Shown here piece by piece: positions 17,424 through 26,955 of a stretch of 64,000 nucleotides of DNA. The number at the start of each line of letters is the position of its first letter. Positions within the stretch are counted from its first letter, which is position 1. Source of the DNA: Chitinispirillaceae bacterium. Lineage in GTDB: Bacteria; Fibrobacterota; Chitinivibrionia; Chitinivibrionales; Chitinispirillaceae. The notes below the pieces were generated by a model. It saw only the letters and a list, made by a program, of their open reading frames with translations, did not search any database and was not told the origin of the DNA. Made by a program: the position numbers and the translations under genes. Location: positions 1 to 64,000 of the forward strand of contig JAFGIW010000003.1 in assembly GCA_016929415.1 (NCBI GenBank), in the 5' to 3' direction.

Positions 17424-18757
17424 TCATAAGGGCAATTCCATTTGTAGGTCAGCATCAAAACTCTTTGGCATTTTATGAAACAGCGCGGGGATGTTTTCCA
17501 ATAGCTCTCTGATACCTGCGGCGATCCGATAGAAAAGAAGCTTGGCGTTTTTTTCGAATATCGCTTTTGCTTTGGTTATGATTTTTATCTTCATCGGTAA
17601 AAGTTTTCGAGAATATCCGTGCAGGAGCTTTTTTTCCCCAATTTTATCTTCAGATGCCACAGAAAAAAATGACCTAACATACAAGTAAGCATGTGATGAT
17701 TCCATCCCGGATATTTTCTAACTTCATAATGATCCATTCCCAGCTCGGTTTTTGCTTCCTCAAACGATTGCTCGATCGGCCAGCGTAAACCACTGAGCCA
17801 GACAAACGTTTGCAATGGAGTATCCGCCGGAGCATTGCTGACAAAATAACTGTACTCCGGGTGTTTATCAATGGAGCGCCTTATAATAAGTATAACCTTT
17901 TTATCGGGAAACCCGTTTTTTGACAGAACGATTTGAAGGCGTGCAAAATCATACGCCACAGGCCCTTTGGTTCCTTCCGATATGGATCTTCTATACCAGA
18001 AGTATTCATTGAGATTGCGTGCCAACATATCTACTGAAATCGGTTTGTGTTCGGTTTTCTCAACCATCGTTTTTGTCTGTTGTTTACCACCATAGCGGTA
18101 GGTATGTTCAACGGTAACCGGTTGCTCAGTCCAGCATTTACTATCAGATGAAATACCGACGAGATAGATGCTCTGTTGATCTTGTTCAATTTCCGCAATA
18201 AATTCCGGGCTTTGACCATACACACTATCCGCGGCAATATAAGTATAACGGATCAGATCTTCTTTACGTATCTCGCGTAAAATGTCGACAGCAAGCTGCG
18301 GTTTACTTCTGAATACCAGATCGCGCGGAACGTTGCATTTCTTCCAATACTTTTTACGGTGCTCATCATCGAACCAGGCTTCAGGCATGAACAATCGTTT
18401 ACCAATCAATGCATATCCCAGTTCCGATGCATAGCCTGCGAATACACCGACCTGACAATTATCAATTTTTCCGATATTTCCGCAATATTGTCGTTGTACT
18501 CCGGCGGAATCGTTGCCTTTCTTACGAAAACCGGATTCGTCAAAAATAAGCACCCCTTTATTATCACCAATGTCTTCGCTGACCATACTACGATACTTGT
18601 TCAACATTGAATCCTCATCCCAGGTAACATCACTCACAAACCGCTGCATCGACCTGACATTGCCTTTCTGGATACTGATCGCGATCGGTTCGATGGATTT
18701 TCTCTCAAGTTTGCCGAATTGGCCCGACATATACCAAATAAACAAAGGATGGAACAC
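17424..18757 (-). mobile_element. IS701-like insertion sequence, probably degraded
   Basis: The transposase frame (17591-18757) lacks the usual extreme N-terminus. Beyond its stop an alternative frame continues to 17424 with basic, helical residues (KIKIITKAKAIFEKNAKLLF). This could be the original C-terminus after a frameshift. I could not identify terminal inverted repeats or target duplication, so element limits are approximate. The right end abuts the signal-peptide region of the lipoprotein gene at 18760. Confidence 0.65.
17591..18757 (-). CDS. IS701-family DDE transposase
   Basis: 388 residues from a GTG at 18757. The match to IS701-type transposases is clear: GKLERKSIEPIA near the N-terminus, VLIFDESGFRKKGNDSAGV containing a catalytic Asp, RQYCGNIGKIDNCQVGVFAG, ADSVYGQSPEF, and LRWPIEQSFEEAKTELGMDH with the C-terminal Glu. 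Family members usually carry a few dozen further N-terminal residues, and the frame upstream is closed by a stop at 18788-18790. The IS is therefore truncated at its 5' junction. Codon use is more A/T-rich than in neighbouring genes, consistent with transfer. Confidence 0.85.
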   Translation of the reverse strand: MFHPLFIWYMSGQFGKLERKSIEPIAISIQKGNVRSMQRFVSDVTWDEDSMLNKYRSMVSEDIGDNKGVLIFDESGFRKKGNDSAGVQRQYCGNIGKIDNCQVGVFAGYASELGYALIGKRLFMPEAWFDDEHRKKYWKKCNVPRDLVFRSKPQLAVDILREIRKEDLIRYTYIAADSVYGQSPEFIAEIEQDQQSIYLVGISSDSKCWTEQPVTVEHTYRYGGKQQTKTMVEKTEHKPISVDMLARNLNEYFWYRRSISEGTKGPVAYDFARLQIVLSKNGFPDKKVILIIRRSIDKHPEYSYFVSNAPADTPLQTFVWLSGLRWPIEQSFEEAKTELGMDHYEVRKYPGWNHHMLTCMLGHFFLWHLKIKLGKKSSCTDILENFYR

Positions 18758-18759
18758 AT

Positions 18760-19747
18760 TTGCCTTTATTGAGACTATGGTTAACTGCTATGACCCTTGC
18801 TGTCCTGAGCTATGGATGTATAACAACCTACGTACCGCTGAACTACACTATCGCCTTTGGAGTTCCCTGGTTCTCCATTCGACACGACCTTTATTGAGGT
18901 TGTTGATGAAAGAACAGACACCACCTTCTTCAGACGAGTCGGGAACATTGTTCAAACAAGAGGTGTCACGCTATTATTCGGAGACAGCTTGGGTCCGGTT
19001 AAGTACCTGGCCGAGAGTCTTCAGAAAGAATTCGCCAACAGAAACATCAGAGCGGTATTCTGCAATTCATCCAGCGAACATGTCATCCCGATCAAACTGC
19101 ATGTCAAAGAATTTTCGGTAATTAACCGCAAGTTAATGGCATTTACTCCCTGGGAGTCATATCACCAGTTCTATGCCGAACTCGAAACGGTTGACGGTAC
19201 GCACCCCATCTTTGCGTACTTCTATAACGGTAAAATGGTCAGGGCATCCGTGAAGGAAGTCGCCGAGCCTTGCTTCATCCTACCCAGTTTATTTTTCATC
19301 AATGAAATAGCCTCAAAAATCAATGTTCGCCTCTTTAACCTTTCTCTTGATAGCACCGCAACATCGAGACTCTATCAGAAAATTCTGGCACACTCTGGCT
19401 CGACGTCTTCAGACAGTATAACGATTTGCGACATGGCCAAGCTATGCGGCGCAAATAGTGACTTGTCTCGTCGATTTCTCAAGGAACTTTCGTCAGCCGG
19501 GGATATGGTAATGCGCGCATGTGCACTTTCGGGAATCGGCATAAGAGGGAATGATGGGGATTTCGGCTTCCTTAAGAGCAAATATAAGGAATTACAAGGA
19601 ATGGACAAGACAATGGCGATGAAGTCAATCGGAGATCTGGGCAAGGTATCCCTCTTGAGGGATGCAAGGAAGTCGTCCATATATCAGAGTGAACCATCCT
19701 TCATGTACTGCGTTGAACTGTACTTACAACATTTGGTTCACAAGTAG
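18760..19747 (+). pseudogene. Lipoprotein of unknown function, +1 frameshift after the signal peptide
   Basis: The 5' end is read in a frame with possible starts TTG 18760, TTG 18769 or ATG 18790. It yields a lipobox signal (LTAMTLAVLSYGC) followed by ITTYVPLNYTIAFGVP. At 18865-18868 one base must be skipped (CCC T GGT) to continue with GSPFDTTFIEVVDERTDTTF and about 290 further residues. The body has a conserved-looking GDSLGPVKYLAESLQKEF segment reminiscent of YajG/DUF4136-like surface lipoproteins, but I do not recognise the family. The IS701-like element ends immediately upstream, so promoter loss is likely. Mutation versus sequencing error is unresolved. Confidence 0.6.
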
Positions 19748-20114
19748 TCCTCCGGCCATGCTTGATTTGGAATGTATATTAGTGGCATGGGATATACACT
19801 CAGACATAGCACCTTCGAGTCTTCATCCGTATTACGATGCGTGATACCCGTGTCCGATAGCCTGTCCGGGCAATTGCCGGCGGTGCCGGCACTCATTTCC
19901 GGTGTGGCCGGATTGAAAACCCATATCTATATTCTACGCATGCGAGGCCGACTCCGGCAAATAGTGCCTTAGGAAGAAGGGGTTGTCCAAAGGGATTCTT
20001 TCTGCACCGAAGGGAGAGTGATGCCGAGATCATTGTAGTTGTGGCGGTGCAGAAAAAACACATTAGTTTCAAATTGCCTGCAACGGTTAAACATCCTCTA
20101 CGGGGAAAACGGTC
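19748..20114. other. Intergenic region, no gene supported
   Basis: Short frames only. A GTGATACCCGTGTCCG-type G/C-rich stretch near 19840 shows no identifiable RNA or protein. The 3' part should contain the promoter of the metalloprotease gene at 20115. Confidence 0.35.
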
Positions 20115-21713
20115 ATGACTTTCTTCCAAGTACCTAGTGTCCTCGTTCTCTTACTCTTGGGTACTCGTTCTCTTTTTTCTCAAGCGAATTTCTTTGACTA
20201 CAAGAAATACCTGTTTGGCACTCCCGCGACCCTTTCCCTCTCAGTCCAATCGATCAACACCGCTACCGGAAGCGTCACAGCCAACGGCGTGGATACTCGC
20301 GCGCCGACAACACCGTTCACCTGGAATTGGGGAGACGGCACTATCACCGGCGGATTCTTTCCGCAGGCGCATACTTATGCAAATATTTCAAGGAACTACA
20401 TTTTAAGGGTCACCGCGAATTACTCCGACGGAGCGAAAGACTCAACCGAAGCGCTTATACGTTTCGCTCCCTCTTCTATCGATCCTATTACACTTTCACC
20501 GGATTTTCCTGTCACGATCCCGGGCAGCAAGGTGGACCTCACAAGCCGCCAGCAGGGCTACGGATTTACAAACAGCTTAAGCTGCTTCGACGATAGTTTC
20601 TTCGCCGTGATCCCGAGAGCAACACTCCAATATGTTCTTTCAATCATCGCGGCCATCGAGATGGATTTCGCAAATGAAGACGTGTTTCTTATCGACGGCA
20701 AGTTCTCACAAGTGATGCTGAGGGATTCTTCCACCGGCGGGGCGTATTCCATCTGGTATTCAAGCCCGGTCGCGTTTGGTGTCGGAGATGCTTTCTTGAG
20801 AGAGTCAATCGGGTACTCTTCTCTGTTTCATGAGATGGGACATAATGTAACACTTAACAGTCCTGCCAAGTACTATTATGGCGGGAAAATAGACGGCTGT
20901 GCCAACGCAATCTTTTCAGAAACGATGGCTCAAATCTTCCAGCACGCGGCAGGATTTCAAATCATCAACGATTATCAGTTCTATGGCTTGAGCGAGGACC
21001 TGATGTTCGACATGAGAAGCAGCGTGGTATCGTCTATTGCTCTTGTTCGGAGTTCGTATGAACGCTATCTCAGCGACGGAAAAAAGTTTGTTTCATGGAA
21101 CGACCCTGGCACCTCGACAGACGAGTCATTTACTACGTTTATGACGATGGTGTACAAATTCTGTGAGCAAGCCGAAAAAACAGGTCAGGGTTATAAAACA
21201 CCGCTGAAGAAAATGATGAAACTTCTGGATGGTTTCAACACTTCCTGGCTACAGAGATACGATCCGCAGCACAACTCCACCGCAGCGGATACCTTCAGAG
21301 CAACACTCATGGTGACCGCGGTCTCGTACGCGTTTGGAAAAGATTTACGTGCTGACTTTCGGAACCTGAACTTTCCTGTCAGCGATAAAATCTATAATGA
21401 ACTGTATGGCTTGGTTACTTCCATTACCGGCAAGGCTACAGCAAGTCCACTGCTTTTTGAATTATACCGGAATTATCTAAATTACTTTAATACGACAACA
21501 ACCATCGTCTTTGGTCTTCCGCACAGAACTTTCGTGTCGCTGAAGATCTTCGATGCATCAGGGCGGGAAACAGCATCTCTCATCTGGACGGAATTGTCTG
21601 TCGGTACGTACTCACAGCAATGGAACACCGAAAAGATACCATGTGGAGTGTATTTCTGCCGATTGCAAGCTGGTTCATTTATGAAAACGAGGAAATTGAC
21701 GGTACTCAGGTGA
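20115..21713 (+). CDS. Secreted zinc metallopeptidase with PKD-like domain and T9SS sorting domain
   Basis: 532 residues. A signal peptide (MTFFQVPSVLVLLLLGTRSL) leads to a PKD-like domain (~40-115; TWNWGDGTITGG, HTYANISRNYILRV). A central region carries a HExxH zinc motif in SSLFHEMGHNVTLN (about residue 240). Downstream, SETMAQIFQHAAGFQ could supply a third metal ligand. The C-terminus (LKIFDASGRETASLIW ... IPCGVYFCRLQAGSFMKTRKL) is a typical T9SS type A / FlgD-like sorting module. The protein is predicted to be exported and cell-surface attached or released. Peptidase family and substrate are not identified. Confidence 0.82.
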   Translation: MTFFQVPSVLVLLLLGTRSLFSQANFFDYKKYLFGTPATLSLSVQSINTATGSVTANGVDTRAPTTPFTWNWGDGTITGGFFPQAHTYANISRNYILRVTANYSDGAKDSTEALIRFAPSSIDPITLSPDFPVTIPGSKVDLTSRQQGYGFTNSLSCFDDSFFAVIPRATLQYVLSIIAAIEMDFANEDVFLIDGKFSQVMLRDSSTGGAYSIWYSSPVAFGVGDAFLRESIGYSSLFHEMGHNVTLNSPAKYYYGGKIDGCANAIFSETMAQIFQHAAGFQIINDYQFYGLSEDLMFDMRSSVVSSIALVRSSYERYLSDGKKFVSWNDPGTSTDESFTTFMTMVYKFCEQAEKTGQGYKTPLKKMMKLLDGFNTSWLQRYDPQHNSTAADTFRATLMVTAVSYAFGKDLRADFRNLNFPVSDKIYNELYGLVTSITGKATASPLLFELYRNYLNYFNTTTTIVFGLPHRTFVSLKIFDASGRETASLIWTELSVGTYSQQWNTEKIPCGVYFCRLQAGSFMKTRKLTVLR

Positions 21714-21803
21714 GAGGGCAACTACACCCAACACGCTAAAAGATGCAATGCCGATCAGGTGACTCCCCTATGAATAGGCTGATAGGGCGAGGCTGATTCA
21801 AGG

Positions 21804-22182
21804 TTGATGCACGGCACCCTGGAAATCCGTTTCACCAACGGCCAGGTCATCACAATCAGTATCTACTCCGAAGATGTGCATGCCGTAACCGCCCCCGGGT
21901 CAGTGCGGCGGGCGCCTGAGGAACCGGGTGCGCTCATCGGAACAGTTCGTCATGGGGAGGGAGTATTGACAATAACAACAGCCCCCGGCGTCCCGTGTCC
22001 GGCTGTTCGATGCGTCGGGGCGGCTTGCCGCACGTGCCGCACGCGTTTCCGCCGCGTCCAGCCAGCGGCACGGAAGCAACTTCACGCTTCAGGCCCACAT
22101 GCTGCAACCCGGCATCTATTATCTTTCGGCAACCTCTGACGATCACCGTACGGCTGTGCGCCGGATCGTACTGTATCGCTGA
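21804..22182 (+). pseudogene. Remnant of a T9SS-secreted protein C-terminus
   Basis: Frame from 21804 reads HGTLEIRFTNGQVITISIYS ... GEGVLTITTAPG, then near 21990 needs a one-base skip to continue as RVRLFDASGRLAARAARVSA, with MLQPGIYYLSATSDDH and a terminal RRIVLYR. This is a FlgD-like/T9SS sorting module. No start, signal peptide or catalytic domain precedes it, and stops occur just upstream. It is therefore a decayed 3' remnant. Confidence 0.65.
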
Positions 22183-22311
22183 GGAGTTTCCCTCGGGACG
22201 GCAAACTGGAATCGCATAGAATCATGAGCGATTCCGTGTGACTGGATTGTCTACAGTTTGAACAGCCTGTATATTTTAACAAGCCCTTATGATTGGAAAG
22301 GAGCCTTTCCC

Positions 22312-23640
22312 ATGTTGCCTTCGACACGACGCACCTCATCATCACCGATACGGTTTCTGACGCTGCTCCTCGTTCCGTGTTCCGTGGTAGTGTGTACGAG
22401 AGATGAGGAAACCTCCTCAAAACCCGATGACCGCAATCTAAGGAATTCCGCCTCAACCTTCATCTACAACATGATACCGGAGGATGCCCGGGCAGACATC
22501 TCGTCCGACTACAGCGAGGCGGTCAACGCCTTCTCCGTGAATCTGCTCGGTGGAATGTATAAGGACGACTCGTACCGGGACAAAAACATCGTCGTAAGCC
22601 CCTTCTGCATCAGTCGCAACCTGGCGATCATCACCGAGGCCACGACGGGCGATTCGAAGCAGGAACTCCTTGATGCCCTTGGAGGCCGGGCCGCGCTGGA
22701 TGATGCGACCTCGGCCCTGAGCCGGCTGTTGTATGCCGACAAGTCCGTCATCCTCCAGATCGCTGATGCGATCTGGGTGGATTCGATAAAATATTCGTTG
22801 CTGCCCTTATTCAGGGATATGGCGAACAGGAAGTACGGTGTCGAGGCTGCGGGATTGGATTTCGGCGATGTTCAGAGGAGCGTTTCCGCCATAAACGAAT
22901 GGATCGCCGCCAATACCGCGGGCCGCATAACGGATGCCGTCAGGGAGAGTTTTATCACCCCGCCTCCCGCCCTGTTCCTTACAAGCACGATCTATTTCGA
23001 GGCGGACTGGACCTCCCCCTTCGACGTGACCGAAACCCGGCCGCATCCGTTTTCCGCGCCGACGGGCAGTGTGGAGGTTGAAATGATGACCTCATCGTAT
23101 CAACACCAGACCCGCAAAACCGACGAGTATGAAAATGTGAAGCTGTATTACGGCACAAACGGTGCGGATTTTTTCTACCTTGACGTCTACATGCCCACCG
23201 CCGTTTCGGTGGAGGAGTTCATTGCCGAAAAATGTCCCGCGGCACTCGGCAATCGGGATTCTATGGGATACGGCGGGCTCCGCATGCCGAAATTCTTTTT
23301 TGAACAGGAGATCGATCTTATACCCGTGCTGAAAAATATGGGAGTGGAGGGTGTCTTCGATTCGTTTATATGTGCAGTGTCCGGAATGGCTTTCGATAAA
23401 AACAGGCAGGATACCGCCGGTCTGTATGTCGAGCTCATCGTGCACAAGGCGGGAATCAGGACCGACGAAGAGGGCACGGTCGCCTACGCGGTTACCGTTT
23501 CCACAGCGGTTCCGTGCGCTGCCGGGCTAATGTCTCCCGACGTCGTTCTCGACCGCCCCTTTGTCTACTTTATCCGCGCGGGCGAGACAGGGCTGGTGCT
23601 TTTTGCGGGAGTGGTGAATAATCCGAACGAGAGGTCGTAA
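22312..23640 (+). CDS. Serpin-family lipoprotein
   Basis: 442 residues from ATG 22312, which has GGAAAGGAG eight bases upstream. The earlier in-frame ATG lacks a ribosome site. The signal peptide ends in a lipobox (PCSVVVC), so the protein is surface or periplasmic. The serpin fold is clear: NIVVSPFCISRNLAIITEAT, LTSTIYFEADWTSPFD, and a reactive-centre hinge EEGTVAYAVTVSTAVP followed by FVYFIRAGETGLVLFAGVV. The hinge retains small residues, which suggests an inhibitory serpin. It may restrain host or self proteases such as the metallopeptidase upstream, but that pairing is inference. Confidence 0.92.
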   Translation: MLPSTRRTSSSPIRFLTLLLVPCSVVVCTRDEETSSKPDDRNLRNSASTFIYNMIPEDARADISSDYSEAVNAFSVNLLGGMYKDDSYRDKNIVVSPFCISRNLAIITEATTGDSKQELLDALGGRAALDDATSALSRLLYADKSVILQIADAIWVDSIKYSLLPLFRDMANRKYGVEAAGLDFGDVQRSVSAINEWIAANTAGRITDAVRESFITPPPALFLTSTIYFEADWTSPFDVTETRPHPFSAPTGSVEVEMMTSSYQHQTRKTDEYENVKLYYGTNGADFFYLDVYMPTAVSVEEFIAEKCPAALGNRDSMGYGGLRMPKFFFEQEIDLIPVLKNMGVEGVFDSFICAVSGMAFDKNRQDTAGLYVELIVHKAGIRTDEEGTVAYAVTVSTAVPCAAGLMSPDVVLDRPFVYFIRAGETGLVLFAGVVNNPNERS

Positions 23641-23899
23641 GGGGGCTGCCGGAGAAAGGCTATTTAGGAACTCCCGACACTACCACCTCAGGCCGCCCTG
23701 CGCATCTTCTTCAATAGTCGTACCCTGACTTCAGGTATATCGTTCATCAATTCAATCAGTACCATCACCGGTGGGTATCTGTTTATGGGGAAAGTGGTTG
23801 ATCCGGGTGCGAACTGATTGCAGGATTGAATAACCCATTCCGTGAGTATCTTGACGGAAAAACGATTGCCGCCGGTCGGGGAATGAGGCGGTTGCGGTT
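23641..23899 (-). other. Possible remnant of a protein C-terminus
   Basis: On the minus strand a frame ending at 23688 reads RFSVKILTEWVIQSCNQFAP and finishes LMNDIPEVRVRLLKKMRRAA. It looks protein-like but lacks a start and a recognised family, and it follows directly after the chimeric remnant. Confidence 0.25.
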
Positions 23900-24292
23900 T
23901 TAGGGAAGATCGGTGATTTTGCATTCTTCCCCCGCCGGCAAGTCCGTCTTCCGCCGCAAAACCAGTGCGCCCAGTGCCGCGTCGATATGGTTCGCCACCC
24001 GATCGCATTTGATTCTCAGAATGAAAAACAGCCGTTCGTCGTCGGTATCGCTCAATCCCTCATAGTTGCCCTGCCCCTTGGCGACGATCACACCGGCATC
24101 CCGGAAGGCTTCATTCGTCTCTTCAAGCATCAAGCCCGGATACCGGCAGCCGCTCGATATAATTTCGGCTTCTTTGTCAAGACCAACCCGGCGGGCGTCG
24201 TCGACGGTGACGCGAAATTCGTTGTCAACCGCAAAAACGCCCTCCTGGATCGTGTCGAAAAGTTCGACGATGTCCTCTTTTGTCCAGGACAT
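23900..24292 (-). pseudogene. Chimeric remnant: sigma-54 activator N-terminus fused to DUF89 C-terminus
   Basis: From ATG 24292 the first ~27 residues (MSWTKEDIVELFDTIQEGVF) match the start of the regulators at 31884 and 42243. The following ~100 (ARRVGLDKEAEIISSGCRYP, MLEETNEAFRDAG, AKGQGNYEGLSDTDDERLFF) match the C-terminal third of the DUF89 protein at 29636. The junction lies in NEFRVTVDDARR. An ancestral activator-DUF89 pair like 29636-31884 has therefore lost about 2 kb between the two points while keeping the frame. The product lacks AAA+, HTH and the DUF89 CxxC, and is unlikely to work. Confidence 0.75.
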
Positions 24293-24411
24293 ATCAGATG
24301 TTCGCTTTCGTCGGTTGACGGGATTCCGGGGTATATAATTTAATAATCGATATTCATGCAAGTTTCGGTCGATAGATTTATTCCGGAATATACATCGTTA
24401 TAATTGATGGC

Positions 24412-24427
24412 GTTGCATAGGTGCAAC
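24412..24427. promoter_or_regulatory. Palindromic upstream activator site (module A)
   Basis: GTTGCA-TAGG-TGCAAC, a perfect six-base inverted repeat, lies 179 bases upstream of the -24 box at 24591. An almost identical site is at 42305 and a variant at 32698. A further half-site TATGCACCATTCC follows at about 24459 and recurs in module B. Confidence 0.6.
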
Positions 24428-24590
24428 ATTTATGATGCACGAAGTTTTGAATATGCACCATTCCTTTTTCCTTGAGCCCATATCCGCGAATCGGCTGAAA
24501 GACCTTTCCAATTTCAACATATCTACCCTTTTTGACCAATAACCCCGGATTGGAACTCGGTTTCCACGATTACGGGCTTCCGGATTCCGG

Positions 24591-24606
24591 TTGGCACGAA
24601 TAATGC
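24591..24606 (+). promoter_or_regulatory. Sigma-54 promoter (module A)
   Basis: TTGGCACGAATAATGC, with GG at 24593 and GC at 24605, exactly 12 bases apart. It matches the -24/-12 consensus TGGCACG-N4-TTGC. The flanking ~60 bases are nearly identical to those around 32867. Confidence 0.8.
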
Positions 24607-24713
24607 GTGGTAAAAGAATAGACGGGAAATAATAGAGATAATCGTTTTAATTGATTTTATTAAAGAGAAAATCGTTGCGGAAAAGACCCTGGAAAAACTC
24701 ATGGAATTACAAA

Positions 24714-25091
24714 ATGAGCAGCCTTTATAAGCTGTTGATTTTTAACTGCTACGGCGGATGCGCCACGGGAGTTGCCGCGTCTAAAGCCTGTATAAGGATA
24801 TGGAAGGAAAACCCGGAGGATGTGAAAATCGGGTGCCTTCCCGCCGTTATAGTGCCGTGGAAGTTTAAGGAAATTATAAAAAAATCGAAAAAACGCATTT
24901 TAATTGACGCCTGCGCCGTTCAATGCGGCAAAAAGCTTTTTCAAAGAGAGGGAATGTCGGTAGATGGTTACCTTGAACTGACGACCCTTCTGGGTATTAA
25001 AAAGGAAAAGAGATTGCCCCTGAAACAGTTGGAAGAAAAGGTTTATGAAGTTGTTAATAGGGAAACAAGTACCCTTTTAGATAAAATGTGA
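24714..25091 (+). CDS. DGC-domain putative zinc-binding protein
   Basis: From ATG 24714 a 125-residue protein, MSSLYKLLIFNCYGGCATGV at its start. Cysteines are arranged as in DGC-domain proteins (PF08859): CYGGC near residue 12, GCLPAVIVPWK, and DACAVQCGKK in place of the DGCxxxC signature. These are small cytosolic metal-binding proteins of unclear function. It is the first gene downstream of the module-A sigma-54 promoter. An open frame upstream (24630-24735) reads IVAEKTLEKLMELQNEQPL and looks like the 3' end of another lost gene. Confidence 0.65.
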   Translation: MSSLYKLLIFNCYGGCATGVAASKACIRIWKENPEDVKIGCLPAVIVPWKFKEIIKKSKKRILIDACAVQCGKKLFQREGMSVDGYLELTTLLGIKKEKRLPLKQLEEKVYEVVNRETSTLLDKM

Positions 25092-25142
25092 TTCTGGATA
25101 CGCGTGTGGTATCGAACTGGCAGGAATAAGAAAAGGAATTAT

Positions 25143-25436
25143 ATGCAAATTAGAGATGTCCTTATTGTTGGAGGTGGCCCCGCCGGGATTACCTTTGCCA
25201 ATCAATATAAACGGATCAAGCCTGAAGCGGATGTGGTAATGTTTCGACCGGAGGCTCACTCAATGGTTTATTGCGCGATTCCATACGCAATCGAGGGGCT
25301 TTTTGATCCGACCAGGGTCTTCAAGCGGGACGAGTTTGTCACGGACGCGGGAGTCGAAGTGGAAGCGTCAAATGAAATGCGCCGACAAAACGCTGCACGG
25401 GGCAGCAAGCTATTCCGCTACGCCCCATGGCAGTAA
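25143..25436 (+). pseudogene. N-terminal remnant of FAD/NAD oxidoreductase (CoA-disulfide reductase type)
   Basis: ATG 25143 gives MQIRDVLIVGGGPAGITFAN with the Rossmann GxGxxG, then HSMVYCAIPYAIEGL with the active-site Cys position seen in the full-length homologue at 43461 (VVPCGIPY). After about 78 residues homology stops and the frame ends at 25436. A shifted frame (ADKTLHGAASYS) carries on the family pattern briefly. The other ~370 residues are missing, so this is a truncated gene. Confidence 0.65.
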
Positions 25437-25480
25437 TATCATAGTGCGTACTTACTTTTGAACTGATTGGAAATGCCCGG

Positions 25481-26869
25481 CTATTGCATGCCCAGTTTTT
25501 TCATTTTTTTCCACAGCCCAACCTTGCTTATTCCCATAGAGCGCGCCGCGGCGGATTTATTTCCCGCGTGTTTTTCGAGTTCCGCCGCAAGAATTTCTCT
25601 TGTGATATTCAGCCGCCCGTTGATTTTTTGCGTCATTACTACGGTGGGCGATGCTGATGAAGATAGTCCCGCGAATTTTTCCGCGCAGAGTCCTTCACGC
25701 ACAGCTTTTACTCTCAATTCGTGCGGCAAGTCTGTCACCAGCACTTCGTCGGTCGTGCACAGTACAAACGCGTGTTCAATGGTGTTTTCCAGTTCGCGGA
25801 CATTGCCCGGCCAACAATAGTCCATAAGCAACCGCATGGCGTCGGCGGAAATAGACAGAATATTCTTACCTGTTTCTTCGCGATATTTTCTGATAAAATG
25901 GCTGCATAAGAGAGGGATGTCCGGCCTTCTTTCTTTTAACGATGGCAGGTTAAGGGGAAACACATTAAGCCGGTAGAACAGATCTTGCCTGAATTTACCT
26001 TTCTGTACCAGAGAGCGAAGGTTTTTATTTGTTGCCGCAATTATCCTGACATCAACAGGAATTTCCTGATTGTCCCCTACACGGACTACAACCCTTTCCT
26101 GTAAAACACGAAGTAGTTTGACCTGCACTGTCGGGCTGATTTCGCCAACTTCGTCTAGAAGTATTGTCCCTCCGTGCGCTGCCTCAAAATTTCCGGCGCG
26201 GTCCTTGTAAGCGCCGGTAAACGCGCCTTTTACGTGCCCGAACAGTTCGCTTTCGAGCAGCGTTTCGGCAAGAGCCGCGCAGTTAACCCTAACAAGAGGT
26301 TTTTTATTTCTTACCGATGTAGTATGTATTGCGGCGGCGACCAGTTCCTTGCCGGTTCCGCTTTCTCCCTGTAGAACGACATTCACATCGGTAAGAGCGG
26401 CCTTTTCAATCAAGCCATAAAGTTCCTGCATTGGAGCTGTACGTCCTACAAGTCCATGAAATGATTCGCGAGGAACAGTATGCACGGGGGTTTCAACAGC
26501 CCATTCCTCAAAGTGGGCCGTGTCAAAAACACACAGGAAAAGGATGCACTCACTATCTTTGTTTTTTCCGCGCTTGCCGCTGATGAAAACCGGTATGCGA
26601 TTAGAGTTCGCGTCCTGTATTGATGCGCGCAGATGAATAGTTGCGCCTTCCGCCCACTCCCACCATTCCTGACCTGATATAGAATTACTGTCGTCTTTTG
26701 CGCCAAGACCAATGGAACAAAGGTTATTGCCGATAATAGCACTGGAAGGCAATCCGGTCAGTTGTTGTATTCTGGTGTTAATGAATATAATCTGCTTGTT
26801 TTTATCAAGAACCACAATTCCGCATGGAACATTGCTGAAAATTTCATTAGAGGTCAAATCGCTGCTCAT
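25481..26869 (-). CDS. Sigma-54-dependent transcriptional regulator (PAS-AAA+-Fis)
   Basis: 462 residues. A PAS domain (~8-115; NVPCGIVVLDKNKQIIFINT) is followed by the AAA+ core (~140-375) with Walker A GESGTGKE, the sigma-54 contact loop GAFTGA, Walker B GTILLDEVGE, and the R-finger region NVRELENTIEHAF. A C-terminal Fis-type HTH follows (NKSAAARSMGISKVGLWKKM). It is divergent from the HesB-like selenoprotein operon, whose -24/-12 promoter lies at 27161. Palindromes at 26918-26955 are candidate binding sites. Unlike the two other activators here it keeps the canonical GAFTGA. Confidence 0.93.
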   Translation of the reverse strand: MSSDLTSNEIFSNVPCGIVVLDKNKQIIFINTRIQQLTGLPSSAIIGNNLCSIGLGAKDDSNSISGQEWWEWAEGATIHLRASIQDANSNRIPVFISGKRGKNKDSECILFLCVFDTAHFEEWAVETPVHTVPRESFHGLVGRTAPMQELYGLIEKAALTDVNVVLQGESGTGKELVAAAIHTTSVRNKKPLVRVNCAALAETLLESELFGHVKGAFTGAYKDRAGNFEAAHGGTILLDEVGEISPTVQVKLLRVLQERVVVRVGDNQEIPVDVRIIAATNKNLRSLVQKGKFRQDLFYRLNVFPLNLPSLKERRPDIPLLCSHFIRKYREETGKNILSISADAMRLLMDYCWPGNVRELENTIEHAFVLCTTDEVLVTDLPHELRVKAVREGLCAEKFAGLSSSASPTVVMTQKINGRLNITREILAAELEKHAGNKSAAARSMGISKVGLWKKMKKLGMQ

Positions 26870-26917
26870 AAAAACAACTTTTTAAAAGTAAACTATGTAG
26901 TATGATTCTGTTTTCCA

Positions 26918-26955
26918 GGTTAACCAAGTTAATATAGTTAATGGTAATATTAACC
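26918..26955. promoter_or_regulatory. Candidate upstream activator sites for the 25481-26869 regulator
   Basis: GGTTAACC at 26918-26925 and an imperfect GGTAATATTAACC at 26943-26955 lie between the regulator and the sigma-54 promoter at 27161, about 205-240 bases upstream. The motif differs from the TTGCA-type sites of the other modules, as expected for a different HTH. Confidence 0.5.

Noticed and set aside
9680-22000. Programmed +1 frameshifting as explanation for three disrupted secreted-protein genes
   Set aside because: The three sites (around 9689, 18868, 21990) do not share a slippery motif or downstream structure, so mutation or sequencing error is simpler.
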